From: Letharia columbiana
Taxonomy: Eukaryota > Ascomycota > Lecanoromycetes > Lecanorales > Parmeliaceae
Direction of reading: 5' to 3'
Length of the DNA: 64,000 nt
NCBI RefSeq assembly: GCF_014066305.1
Contig: NW_023501042.1
Coordinates: 186,001-250,000, forward strand
Position numbers and translations under genes: made by a program. A model generated the notes under the pieces. That model had not been told where the DNA came from, did not search any database, and saw only the letters and a list, made by a program, of their open reading frames with translations. Below, piece by piece: positions 46,756-57,718 of the stretch. Within the stretch, counting starts at the first letter, position 1, and every line of letters starts with the position of its first letter.

Positions 46756-47644
46756 GCTGGGCCTGACTCAGCACTTTCAACAATTCAACAGAGGCAGGAA
46801 TCATGGGACGAGAGAAAGCATTGCAGTTGAAAACTCAAGAAGACGAAATTATCGATTATAATGTCGACGCATGCTGATAGAATGAAATAAATGGTGGTGT
46901 GCTAAGCCTCTCCCCAAAAGATCATCGACGTGATGTGGTCAACGCCCTGTTATTGAGTGTGCATTCGTAGTTCGAGCGCTAATGCAACACTGCCACGCTG
47001 GTACCGAGAGTACATCAGTACAAAAGTCGTATACAATATGGTCAGGCTGAAGCCTTTTAATGTCGCTTTACCCGTACGCAAACGATCAGGGTAGCGGAAA
47101 ATATTCTGGAGCCAGTTGCTCTTGTTGTGAGCCAAGAGCGACGCTGTCTGCTTTCGCCTCTCAGTCATGTTTACCAAGTCCACAGACTTCGGCGACAGAT
47201 GAAGCTGTCACAATATGCTTGGTTTCCTGTCATTGATATGCTGCGAGAGCCCTCTAAAAAAAGCCTTGCAATAGGTGCACCACCCGTCGGATCCGTTACT
47301 CGTACATATCTTGGCGTTCTATGCCCTCTACTCGCGTAAACTTGCCTCGAGAGGTTTGGCGTCATTGCCACCAGTGACGGACTTTTGAACTTTGGCATCA
47401 TTGGTGTGCACACCTTCTGTCTTTTTTCTTTTTTCCTTTTTCTCAAGTAAATATCCATTCCATTCTCCCTAATTTCTACTGATTCTCCTACCAAGGCTAC
47501 TGACATTGTACACATGAAATTCGATTTTTTTGAAAATCCTTTCTCATCCAGCATCCCCTGCTGCAATACTCCTGTTTTATCACTCCTATATCTCCTTCCG
47601 CGGACCTTCTTCTTCTTGTAAATTTCTTCTTCTCATAAAACAAG
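46756..47644. other. Divergent intergenic region
   Basis: Lies between the minus-strand rhodopsin-like gene and the plus-strand 5-oxoprolinase gene, so it holds both promoters. Pyrimidine-rich stretches (47418-47450 and 47580-47620) precede the 5-oxoprolinase start. A 77-codon minus-strand frame (47183-46950) is probably chance. Confidence 0.4.
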
Positions 47645-50600
47645 ATGGCTGTCACTCGAGACCGTGGTATCCGCATAGCAATAGATGTAAGCTGCATTGC
47701 GCATCGACTACTCAGCAATACAATCATACTAATGCTAGACAGAGAGGAGGTACATTCACCGATTGCGTGGGAAACCCCGGGAGTGGAAAAATGGAAGATG
47801 ACATAGTGATCAAACTCCTTTCGGAAGACCCGTCCAATTACGATGATGCCCCTCTCGAGGGTATCAGGCGTATGCTGTCCAACTTCACTGGAAAGGAAGT
47901 ACCTAGGGGGGAGCCTTTGGACACTTCAAAGATTGAAAGCATCCGTATGGGTACTACTGTAGCCACCAACGCGTTACTGGAACGAAAAGGTGAAAGGATT
48001 GCCATGGTCGTCACCAAAGGTTTCAAGGACTGCCTCGAGATCGGTAACCAATCAAGACCAAAAATCTTCGATCTGGCTATTCGGAAACCCGAAGTCCTTT
48101 ACGAACAGGTAGTCGAGATTGATGAAAGGGTGACACTTGAGGATTACGCAGAAGACCCGGAGAGGCACATCACTAAGACCGATGACTCGACCGCTGAGGA
48201 GGGTCTCGTACGAGGGCTGTCAGGAGAAGCTGTCCGGATACTTAAGAGACCGTCCAAAGACACAATCAAATCACAACTACAAAAGCTCTATGATGATGGC
48301 TTCCGCAGCATTGCTGTTTGCCTTGTCCATGGATATACCTTTCCCGATCATGAGGCGATGGTTGGGCAAGTGGCCAAAGAGATCGGCTTTGAACATGTCA
48401 GCTTGAGCCACGAATTGATGCCGATGATCAAGCTTGTTCCACGAGCTACCTCTGCATGTGCTGATGCGTATCTGACGCCAGCGATCAAAAAGTATATTGC
48501 AGGCTTTCAAGCAGGCTTTGAAGGTGGCCTAGGCACAGAAAGTGTAAAGAAGGAAAGCGGTGCTAAGGGAGCACGCTGCGAGTTCATGCAATCGGATGGA
48601 GGTCTCGTTGATGTCGATCTTTTCTCTGGCCTACGAGCAATCTTGTCTGGTCCAGCGGGTGGAGTAGTAGGTTACGCACTGACTTCTTACGACTCAAATA
48701 CCAGGACACCTGTCATTGGATTTGATATGGGAGGTACTAGCACAGATGTCAGCCGGTATGGTTCCGGAAGGTATGAGCATGTCTTCGAGACTACAACAGC
48801 CGGTGTGACCATCCAATCACCGCAGCTCGACATCAACACCGTTGCTGCAGGTGGTGGATCTCGACTGTTCTTCCGTAACGGCCTATTTGTGGTTGGTCCA
48901 GAGTCTGCAGGAGCACATCCCGGGCCTGCATGCTATCGAAAGGGAGGTCCACTTACTGTCACCGATGCCAACCTTTTCTTGGGTCGCCTCCTACCTGACT
49001 TCTTTCCCAAGATCTTTGGAAAGACAGAAGATCAAGGCCTAGAAGCGATTGCCAGCGAGAAGCTCTTCAAGAAATTGACTGAAGACATTAACAAAGAGAT
49101 TGCTGGAAACGACAAGGAGAAGGAGATGAGTCCGGATGAAGTCGCTTATGGGTTCATTAAAATAGCTAATGAGACGATGACTAGGCCAATCAGGTCGCTG
49201 ACCGAAGCTAAAGGATACGATACTTCGCAACATCGACTGGCTACCTTCGGAGGTGCAGGTGGTCAGCATGCAGTTGCGATTGCCGAAAGTCTTGGCATCA
49301 AGCAAATTCTTGTCCATCGGTACTCCTCAGTGCTATCCGCCTATGGGATGGCGTTGGCGGATGTTGTAGATGAGAGCCAGGTACCAGACTCTAAGACTTG
49401 GTCTGATGAAGGAGAGGTGGTGGACGAACTGAAGAAGACGATGCACGACTTGAAAGAGAAATCGACCGCAAAACTTCGAGACCAAGGCTTCTCTGATGAC
49501 AGCATAGTCTTCGAGGAGTACCTAAATATGAGATACAGAGGCACGGAGTCCGCTCTAATGATAGTGAAACCCAGTGAAGAAGAGGCAAAGAAAGACTTCG
49601 GTGGCAATGACTGGGCGTTTGGGAAGGCATTCGTCAAGCAGCACGAACAGGAATTTGGTTTTACGCTACCGGATCGTGACATCATAGTGGACGATGTTCG
49701 CGCCAGAGGCATCGGTAAGAGCTTCGAGGGATTGGAGAGGACAGTCGACATGCAGCTGAAGGACATAAAACCGAAGGATTTGGGCGAAGGAAAACGATAC
49801 GGTGTATCCAAGGTCTACTTCGAAGGAGGACGCCAAGAAACTCCAATCTACAAACTTGAAGATCTTGACATGGGCGATCGAGTTCAAGGGCCCGCAATAC
49901 TGGCTGATGGTACTCAAACCATTGTCGTTACACCTGGAGCGACTGCCTTGGTCATTGAAACACACGTCGTGATTGACATTGGAAAAACAGAAGGTCAAAA
50001 TAAGACAGTCAATGCCAAAGAAGTTGATCCCGTTATGCTAAGTATCTTTGCCCATCGTTTCATGGCTATTGCGGAACAGATGGGTCGGGCGTTACAGAAG
50101 ACTAGTGTCAGTACCAATGTCAAGGAAAGACTGGATTACTCGTGTGCTTTGTTCGACTCTACAGGTGGCCTTGTTGCGAACGGTAAGAACCTTCTCATCA
50201 ATGCAGTATCACTGCCCTTTATCTAACGTACTGCAGCGCCTCATCTACCCGTCCATCTCGGAAGCATGTCGACCTGTGTCACGACCCAAGCAGAAATATG
50301 GAAAGGCAAGCTGAAGCCGGGAGATGTTATCGTGTCGAACCACCCAGAATTTGGCGGTACTCATTTACCAGATATCACAGTCGTCACTCCAGCTTTCAAT
50401 GGCGAGGACATCATCTTCTACGTCGCATCTCGAGCTCATCATGCAGATATTGGCGGTATACTGCCCGGTTCAATGCCTCCACACTCTCGAGAACTGTTCC
50501 AAGAAGGAGCGGCCATCAAGTCAGAAAAGCTTGTATCCGAGGGCAAATTCAACGAAAAAAGGATAACCGAGTTACTCTACGATGAGCCAGCACAATATCC

Positions 50601-51235
50601 AGATTGCAGCGGAACACGATGCCTGGCGGATAACCTCAACGATCTAAAAGCGCAGATCGCCGCCAACCAGAAAGGTATCAACCTGATCAGCGCACTGATA
50701 GAAGACTATGGAGAGGAAGTCGTCCAGTTCTACATGCGTAACATCCAAGATAATGCTGAGCTAAGCGTTCGCAATCTCCTCAAGGACGTCAGCAAGAGAT
50801 TCGAAGGCCAGGATCTGACAGCTACCGACTACATGGACGACGGTAGCCCAATCAAACTCAAGATCACCATCGACCCCGGAAAAGGCGAAGCAATCTTCGA
50901 CTTCGCCGGCACCGGCCCAGAAGTCTACGGCAACACCAACGCCCCCGAAGCAGTCACCTACTCCGCCATAATCTACTGTCTGCGTAGTCTGATCGAAGAC
51001 GACATCCCGCTGAACCAAGGCTGCCTCAAACCAATCAAAGTGCTCATACCAAAGAAATCCTTCCTCTCGCCCTCCGACAAAGCTGCCGTCGTGGGCGGCA
51101 ACGTCCTCACATCCCAGCGCGTCACCGACGTCATCCTGCTCGCCTTCACCGCCTGCGCCGCCTCCCAAGGCGACTGCAACAACCTCACCTTCGGCTTCGG
51201 CGGCAACCTCTCCACCTCGTCCTCCCCGACCAAAG

Positions 51236-51267
<32 letters not shown>

Positions 51268-51801
51268 TCCGGCGCCGGTCCCACCTGGCACGGCACCAAC
51301 GGCGTGCACACGCACATGACCAACACGCGCATCACCGACGCCGAAGTCTTCGAGCGCCGCTACCCGGTCACGCTGCGGCAATTCAGCCTGCGCGCCGGCA
51401 GCGGCGGCAAGGGCCAGCACCGCGGCGGCGACGGCGTCGTCCGCGACATCGAATTCCGCATCCCGGTCCAAGTCAGCATCCTCAGCGAGCGGCGCGTCTA
51501 CCACCCGTACGGGCTGTCCGGCGGCGAGGACGCCGCCTGCGGCATCAACTACTGGGTGCGGCATGTGCGCAAGGGGGGACGTGGCGACGATAGGGAGGAG
51601 TGGGAGGATCGGTGGATCAATCTTGGGGGCAAGAACACGGCGGCGATGGAGAAGGGGGAGAGGATCGTGGTGTGTACGCCTGGGGGTGGCGGGTGGGGGA
51701 AGGTCGGGGGGGAGAGCAAGGCTGTCACGAAGAAGGATGAGCGCGCGACGTGGAGGAAAGGGAGTGTGGCGCAGAGGATGGAGGCGCAGGAGACGGCGTA
51801 G
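47645..51801 (+). CDS. 5-oxoprolinase (ATP-hydrolysing), 3 exons
   Basis: Cytosolic enzyme of glutathione turnover: opens 5-oxo-L-proline to L-glutamate with ATP. Model: exon 1 47645-47686 (MAVTRDRGIRIAID), intron 47687-47742 (56 nt, GTAAGC...CAG), exon 2 47743-50182, intron 50183-50236 (54 nt, GTAAGA...CTAAC...CAG), exon 3 50237-51801; 1348 residues, the usual size for eukaryotic 5-oxoprolinase. The N-terminal hydantoinase A part has RGGTFTDC at 15-22, MGTTVATNALLERKGER, SGPAGG at about 316-321 and the ATP-binding GFDMGGTSTDV at about 340-350. The hydantoinase B part starts near 775 (DPVMLSIFAHRFMAIAEQMG) and has SNHPEFGGTHLPD and GGSGAGPTWHGTNGVHTHMTN. The start follows a pyrimidine-rich leader with AAGATGG context. 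Third-position GC rises markedly after about 50,900. All motifs intact; a functional gene. Confidence 0.93.
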
Positions 51802-52628
51802 TGGGAAGGGAGGGGATTTGTGTGCGCCGTTGAAAACTTTGATGCAATTTGTCCCTTTCGTTTGGATTTACGGCCTGAAATTGAAAGGTACATGTTCTAT
51901 ATGTTCGGTCTTTCTCGAAAGATGACAACGGTGGGCGCTATATCTCAAATATCAAATGTCGCTCGCTCTGTTCGCCATATACTCAAACAAGCAAACCACC
52001 AAGTCACGCAGAAGCACATCCTTCGCATCAGTCATCCTACGCTCGTTCGACCATGATGATTGGTACCCTGTCCGCTTCTTTCCCCCTTCCCTTGCTTATC
52101 ATACCGAATGCCTTCTCAAACAACACCATAACCCTGCTGACATTCCGCAACATTGAACGTCTCCGGGCACATGTGAGACTACGGCTGCACCTCTCGAATG
52201 AAAACCGCGCGAAGCAATGATTCGCCAGTCCTCCAAATATGGCATTGACAGGTGTTTCTTGACAAAAAAAAATCCTGGACAAGTTTCGACTCCTTGAAGT
52301 GGTGTGCGGACGCTTCATTCCAAAGTAGAGCGCTCGCTCGCATATCTGAGCCATCGAAATCGAAGATCTGCAACTCTTTCGCACGGGATCTTCCATCTTA
52401 AGTATCGTAACTGACTACTGCGATATCCGACCCGCTGTCAGTCGGCTCTGTCAGTCGCTTGTACACATACAAGCGCGATGAGGCTGTGTTTTGCGCGCAA
52501 AATGTGAAACACTCCCCTTCGCCGATCCAAAACCCCCTTTGACCAGCTGTTAGAGTCATCCCTGCTATATACTAGGAATCAATAGTCAGACTAGGTAATC
52601 GTATGGGAACACGCTACACTTATAGGTC
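51802..52628. other. Intergenic region with an unassigned minus-strand frame
   Basis: A 119-codon ATG frame at 52396-52037 (minus) and an overlapping 64-codon frame at 52373-52179 are the only candidates; neither has a recognisable domain. A TATATACTA near 52565 may be the TATA element of the secreted-protein gene. Confidence 0.35.
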
Positions 52629-53555
52629 ATGATCTTTTCAATACTTTTCAGCTTTGCCGCGACCATTGCTGCGGCTGTCGTCCCGCCATCCGATGGGATC
52701 AACCAAACCGGCTTTCACTACAATCTCACCAACGCGGCAAGATTGGGAGACATAGACCCCCGCTTCACTACCGATTACCGACAGGGGCAAGCAAGGCTCT
52801 CGGCTACATCATGCCTCATGAACGCAGCCAACGCCATGATGGAGCTAGCACTCGAAAACTTCACGGAGTCAATTCGCCCTCGAAATTACATGGATCCTGG
52901 CTATCCCGAGGTCGTAGTCGTGCCTATGACGATGGCGCCAGGGCAAGGGATAGAAGCGCGGTATCTGTTGTGGGGTGTATGGAAAGGAATAAGGTGGATG
53001 ATCAGCCACCAGAGTTTCCGGGACCTCGTGATCGGTGCATACTGGGACGGGATCCTGGTATGCAGAATTTGGATGAAAGGGAGGCAATTAAGTATTGCTG
53101 GAAGCAATGATACTCTGGGCCTCACAGCGCGGTCAGAAAAGATGTCCATTCGCAACGCCACGGTAGAATTTACGCAAGACTTGAGCAAATCGGACGTCAG
53201 AAATCCATTGAACGACCAGCATCTGACAGTATCGGTGACCCAGGTTGGGGAAATGCTTGGTATCACGGAAGTCTTCGTCGCAATTTTTGCGACTTTGGAA
53301 TATATTGCTCAGTTTCCAAGCACTGATCGAGTGGTCGGATTCCAGATTTCTCCAGACGATGAAGACACAACGATTGGATTCCTGGGTCATCCTCGGGCTC
53401 CTGCGGTCAGAACACCATCCTTGGAGTACCAGTGGGTCATCCTGAGCGTAGGACAGATTCCTGGGTATTTGTTACAGCAGAGGAGGTTCACGGAAGTGAT
53501 TATCGAGATTGCTGTAGACGGAGTCCCGCTTGGGGAAGGATTCATGTTCAAATAA
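52629..53555 (+). CDS. Secreted hypothetical protein, single exon
   Basis: 308 residues from the ATG at 52629. The first about 17 residues (MIFSILFSFAATIAAAV) form a clear signal peptide, probably cut near Ala16-Val17. The mature part has several N-glycosylation sequons (NQT, NLT, NFT, NDT, NAT) and few cysteines, with alternating hydrophobic beta-like segments and no anchor. No catalytic motif is recognised, so it is an unassigned fungal secreted protein, possibly a cell-surface or effector-like protein. No intron is needed: the frame is intact from signal peptide to TAA. Confidence is high that it is coding and low on role. Confidence 0.7.
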   Translation: MIFSILFSFAATIAAAVVPPSDGINQTGFHYNLTNAARLGDIDPRFTTDYRQGQARLSATSCLMNAANAMMELALENFTESIRPRNYMDPGYPEVVVVPMTMAPGQGIEARYLLWGVWKGIRWMISHQSFRDLVIGAYWDGILVCRIWMKGRQLSIAGSNDTLGLTARSEKMSIRNATVEFTQDLSKSDVRNPLNDQHLTVSVTQVGEMLGITEVFVAIFATLEYIAQFPSTDRVVGFQISPDDEDTTIGFLGHPRAPAVRTPSLEYQWVILSVGQIPGYLLQQRRFTEVIIEIAVDGVPLGEGFMFK

Positions 53556-54005
53556 AGATACTGATGAAGATAACCGGATTGTGGACCAGAGCAAAGATTG
53601 GGATCATTTTTGAAAAGGTAGTTCAGGATCTAGAGAGTATAATTCGCGTCGATTGGAATAGAGCGCGATAGATTTCGGAATCGGGCCCCACTATCAATGA
53701 TTTTTGACACCCGAACAGCTCCAAAATTGACAAGTTTAAGGTGGATATAGCTTATGGTTTCTGTACTTGAAAGGCGTCCGAGCTGTAAAGCCTGTGGAAA
53801 GGAGGGCAACTCCATGATCTTTGAAAGATCTTTGCTCTAGAAATATCCAGTGCAAGGATCTAAGAGGACCCAGCCGCTTGCGTCTGTTCTTCGGGCACAT
53901 TTATTCCTACTTGCTGTACAAGAATGTCAGGACTGAAAGCACGGTGTGGCAGACCTAAGCGGAGACAAGGTAGCTGTCCAGGTGTTAGGCATACATTGCC
54001 GTGCC
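53556..54005. other. Convergent intergenic region
   Basis: The 3' ends of the secreted-protein and DUF7730 genes face each other. Nothing recognisable inside. Confidence 0.4.
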
Positions 54006-55357
54006 TTAGGTGATGTCTTGCTTTCTATGCCTATGGTTCTCAGCGCCGTTCTTGATCATGCTTTGTAGCAGCAAATCCAATCGAGCAGCGTTTGCAAGGA
54101 AACCGTCTGGATGAGCTGTCACATTCATCCAAGGACCTGGCAAAACGTTGATTTTGAGTTCTCGCAATCCGTTCGTTCCACACTGCATTTCAAGAAGGCG
54201 GGTTATCCATGGAGCATCGGGTGTGGGCATCGTAAACGTACTTCCAAGGTAGATGAAAGCCTCGATTGTACGCAATCCTTTCAAAGTCTGCTTGATCAAT
54301 TTGGACCAAGTAAGTAGATTACAAGCGGCACATTTCTGCATTCGGTGTGCGTGTAGAGCAGCGCGTCGATCATTTCCGCCGCTCGGACACGGACTGGACA
54401 TGGTGATTTGGTTGTAGCATAGTTGAATGCTTCTGATTTGGGCAAGACGATGGGGAAGTACGCTCTGCATGAAGAACGGTGGCGGTGTCAGTGACGCAAA
54501 TGAGAAAATTTGCAGACCTGGAGATATTAGCTCCTCGCATCTGAGATCCTAGACGGAAGGCTGCGACGCTTACTATATAATAGATCGATGGCTTCTAAGT
54601 ACATTTGCTTACAGCATTTGACAAGAGTCACGGGGCCCCAGCCACGATTTTTTGGGAAGCTGTTGGAGAAATGCGTTCGCGCAATCACATTGTACCCCGC
54701 GTAAACAACCTCTGCTTCAGCCACATCAACGAGATGCCAAGCAGGGGCACTGGAGACAACTCTGTCAAAAGCATGATCACAGTGGTAGCCACGAATCTTG
54801 CCAGCCCTCATGGCACTGGCATTGGCGCGTGCGTCAAACACGCCATCCGGATTCCTCATTGTGCTGTGCACCACAACATGGACATGTGAGCCATCGCCTA
54901 CAATGACCTCTTTGTAAATCTTGAGTCGTATTTCGAACGGAAGTTTAGTGAAAAACGAAGCGCCTAATTGAGTTTCTGCACAATACGGCGCCTGGCTGAG
55001 TCGGCGTCTGAGCTGTAGAGGAAGAGGGCGGGGCTTTTCCCTCTCAAAAGCTATCTCTTGAGCCTGCCGTTTGCAACGTAGATGATAAAACCAGAGGATC
55101 TTGAATGGCACCACTGCAGCATTCTTGTAAATCAGTTTGAACCGTTGTCGTCCCGCTGAGGAGCAGAGAAGTGGGCACAAAAGTATTGGGAGGAGATTGT
55201 AGACGAACGGACTGCAGACAAGAATGGCGAGTACAATCAACACATAACCCAGCCCGCAGCAAATCTGCCCGATCCAGGGTAACTCTTTATGGCAAGCTTT
55301 AGCCAGGAGCTTTTGACAGATCGTGCATAGAACGATCGGGATTGCACAGATGCCCAT
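54006..55357 (-). CDS. DUF7730-type membrane-anchored protein, 2 exons
   Basis: Exon 1 55357-54574, intron 54573-54518 (56 nt, donor GTAAGC, acceptor CCAG), exon 2 54517-54006; 431 residues. The splice is supported by phase (A plus GT makes Ser) and by sequence continuity (EAIDLLYS into LQIFSFASL). The N-terminus is hydrophobic: Cys-rich helix 1-20, then a strong span at about 30-65 (GYVLIVLAILVCSPFVYNLLPIL). A basic linker follows, then the F-box-like motif LPFEIRLKIY at 139-148, followed by VKCCKQMYLEAIDLLY, typical of the family. The C-terminal part includes RSIQLCYNQ and LRELKINVLPGPW. Probably membrane-associated; function unknown. It shares the F-box-like motif with the gene at 5938-7173. 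Confidence 0.78.
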
Positions 55358-55973
55358 GGAGGCGTTTGAATTACTCAGAGTGTCAGACCTCGTCTGCTGC
55401 CGGACTGCAGGAGCAGATTGGCTGCCCCGTATCAGCAGGTCAATGACCTCACTTATGATGCGGAGAAAGCCTCAGACTTTAAGCTGAATGATCGAAGGTC
55501 CACAGCCTCGTCGGCATCGATCAGGCTGCAAAAGCATACTGAAAAGACGTATAACCCGGCAGACTGGAAGGCTGATAATATGCCACCGTAACAGCATAGC
55601 ACTTGCTCATCAGCGTACTTGCAGACAACGACTTAAACGCTCCATGAATCACGACCATGAGTAGAAGTGACATAGTTGAGATGGAAAAGCAATAGTGCTC
55701 AGCAATGACGTCCGAGTCTCTCGAAATTGACGAGAGGACTTAGACTTAAATCTGCGACGCTCGTATATAAATGTCACGTGCTTACTGTTAGGGTCCTGCG
55801 GCGAAGTCTACTTTAGTTGCCAGATGGCCCTTTTGAAACCTTACGAATCCATAGGGACACATCGACAACATCTCTCTATCTCTGTCCTCTTCTCTCCTCA
55901 AAATACAAACACACCACTTCATTCAAGCCTGCAACATAAGGCATCACTTTCATTTTAAAAACATACAATAATC
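55358..55973. promoter_or_regulatory. Divergent promoter region (DUF7730 gene / PDI gene)
   Basis: On the PDI side: TATATAA at 55764-55770, the E-box-like palindrome CACGTG at 55775-55780 and a CT-rich stretch at 55868-55910, a common fungal core-promoter arrangement about 70-200 bp before the ATG. I see no clear unfolded-protein-response element. The half nearer the DUF7730 gene has no distinct motif. Confidence 0.4.
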
Positions 55974-57718
55974 ATGAGGAACTTCAAGAGTGTAGCTCTC
56001 GGGCTTGTAGGAGCTGCTGCGGTAGCATCAGCTTCTGACGTCCATGACCTCAAGACAGATACATTTACAGACTTCGTCAAGAGCCATGACCTTGTTTTAG
56101 CAGAGTTTTTCGCACCATGGTGTGGCCACTGCAAAGCATTGGCCCCAGAATACGAGGAGGCCGCAACGACACTCAAAGAGAAGGACATCGCCTTGGTCAA
56201 GGTTGACTGCACAGAAGAAGCCGACTTATGTAAAGAATATGGCGTTGAAGGCTACCCAACTGTCAAGGTCTTCCGAGGCCCGGACAACGTGAGCTCCTAC
56301 TCAGGGCAAAGAAAGGCGCCTGCGTAAGTAGTATGCTGCCAATCTTCAGGGCTTCCTCGCTAACCGCTATATCTAGTATCATCTCCTACATGACCAAGCA
56401 AGCCCTCCCTGCAGTATCAGTCCTCACACCAGAAACATTCGAGGAATTCAAAACCGCAGACCAGGTCGTGGTGGTTGCTTTCTTTGAAGCTGGCGACAAG
56501 ACCTCGAATACCACTTTCAGCGAAGTCGCCGAGACCATGAGAGACGATCACCTCTTTGGAGCCTCTAATGACGCCAAGTTGGCCGAAGCCGAGGGTGTCA
56601 AATTCCCATCTGTTGTTCTCTACAAATCGTTTGACGAGGGCAAGGACATTTTTGAGCAGAAGTTTGACAAGGAAGCCATCACCAAATTCACCAAGACTTC
56701 AGCCATGCCGTTGGTAGGCGAAGTCGGTCCTGAGACATATGCTGGCTACATGGCGGTATGTTCACCTACACAACCGAAGATTGAGCCATGCTAACACATG
56801 CCTAGGCTGGCATCCCACTAGCCTACATATTCGCGGAAACCCCAGAGGAGCGCGCTGAACTGGCCGCTGAGCTCAAGCCTCTCGCACAAAAGCACAAGGG
56901 GGTCATCAGCTTCGCCACCATTGACGCCAAGTCTTTCGGTGCACACGCTGGTAACCTGAACCTCGAAGACGGCAAATGGCCCGCCTTTGCTATTCAGGAG
57001 ACCCTCAAGAACCAGAAGTTTCCCTATGACCAGGACAAGAAGCTTACACATGACGATGTTGGCGCATTCGTCCAGAACTTCGTTGATGGCAACGTCGACC
57101 CCAGCGTCAAGTCTGAGCCTGTTCCAGAGAAGCAAGAGGGCCCTGTTCAGGTCGTCGTGGCCAACAACTACAAGGAGATCATTTTGGACAACGACAACGA
57201 TGTTCTTCTCGAGTTCTACGCCCCCTGGTGCGGTCACTGCAAAGCGTAAGAGTACCTTCGATGGCATGCTTCAGACGTTTGGAGTCTAATTATTTCTCTA
57301 TAGCTTGGCCCCTAAATATGAAGAACTTGCCGCCATGTACCCCGCCAGCGCCCAAGTCACCATCGCCAAAGTTGACGCCACAGCCAACGATGTCCCCGAC
57401 GAGATCCAAGGTTTCCCAACCATCAAACTCTTCCCCGCTGGTGGCAAGGAGGAACCGATCACCTACTCCGGTTCTCGCACCATCGAAGATCTAGCCGAAT
57501 TTATCAAGGAGAATGGCAAATACAAGGTGGATGCATTTGAGGGCAAGAATGAGACAGGCGATGATACTGAGGCTCCTTTGGCTGAAGGTATGGGTGAGGC
57601 AGCAAGGGCGGCAACCGAGACGGCGAAGAGCGCGGCAAGTGACGCCGCTGAGGCTGTGAAGACCGCCGTCACCGATTCGGATGGTGCGGATGACGGCAGT
57701 GAGCATGATGAGTTGTAG
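55974..57718 (+). CDS. Protein disulfide isomerase, ER-resident, 4 exons
   Basis: Catalyses formation and reshuffling of disulfides in the ER lumen. Exons 55974-56323, 56377-56755, 56806-57245 and 57304-57718; introns of 53, 50 and 58 nt, each with GTAAG/GTATG donors and a CTAA branch (for example CGCTAACCG in intron 1). Product 527 residues, usual for PDI1. Signal peptide 1-20 (MRNFKSVALGLVGAAAVASA). Thioredoxin domain a carries APWCGHC with active cysteines 50 and 53; the b and b' domains follow; domain a' carries APWCGHC at 385-388 with GFPTIKLF. The acidic Ala-rich C-terminal helix ends in HDEL, the fungal ER-retention signal. Both active sites and the retention signal are intact, so the gene is functional. 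Confidence 0.96.

Noticed and set aside
50761..51564. 267-codon minus-strand ORF in the 5-oxoprolinase gene
   Set aside because: Antisense shadow in a GC-rich third-position-biased coding stretch; the plus-strand frame has all hydantoinase B motifs.
56818..57267. 149-codon minus-strand ORF opposite PDI exon 3
   Set aside because: Shadow of a conserved coding exon containing the CGHC active site.
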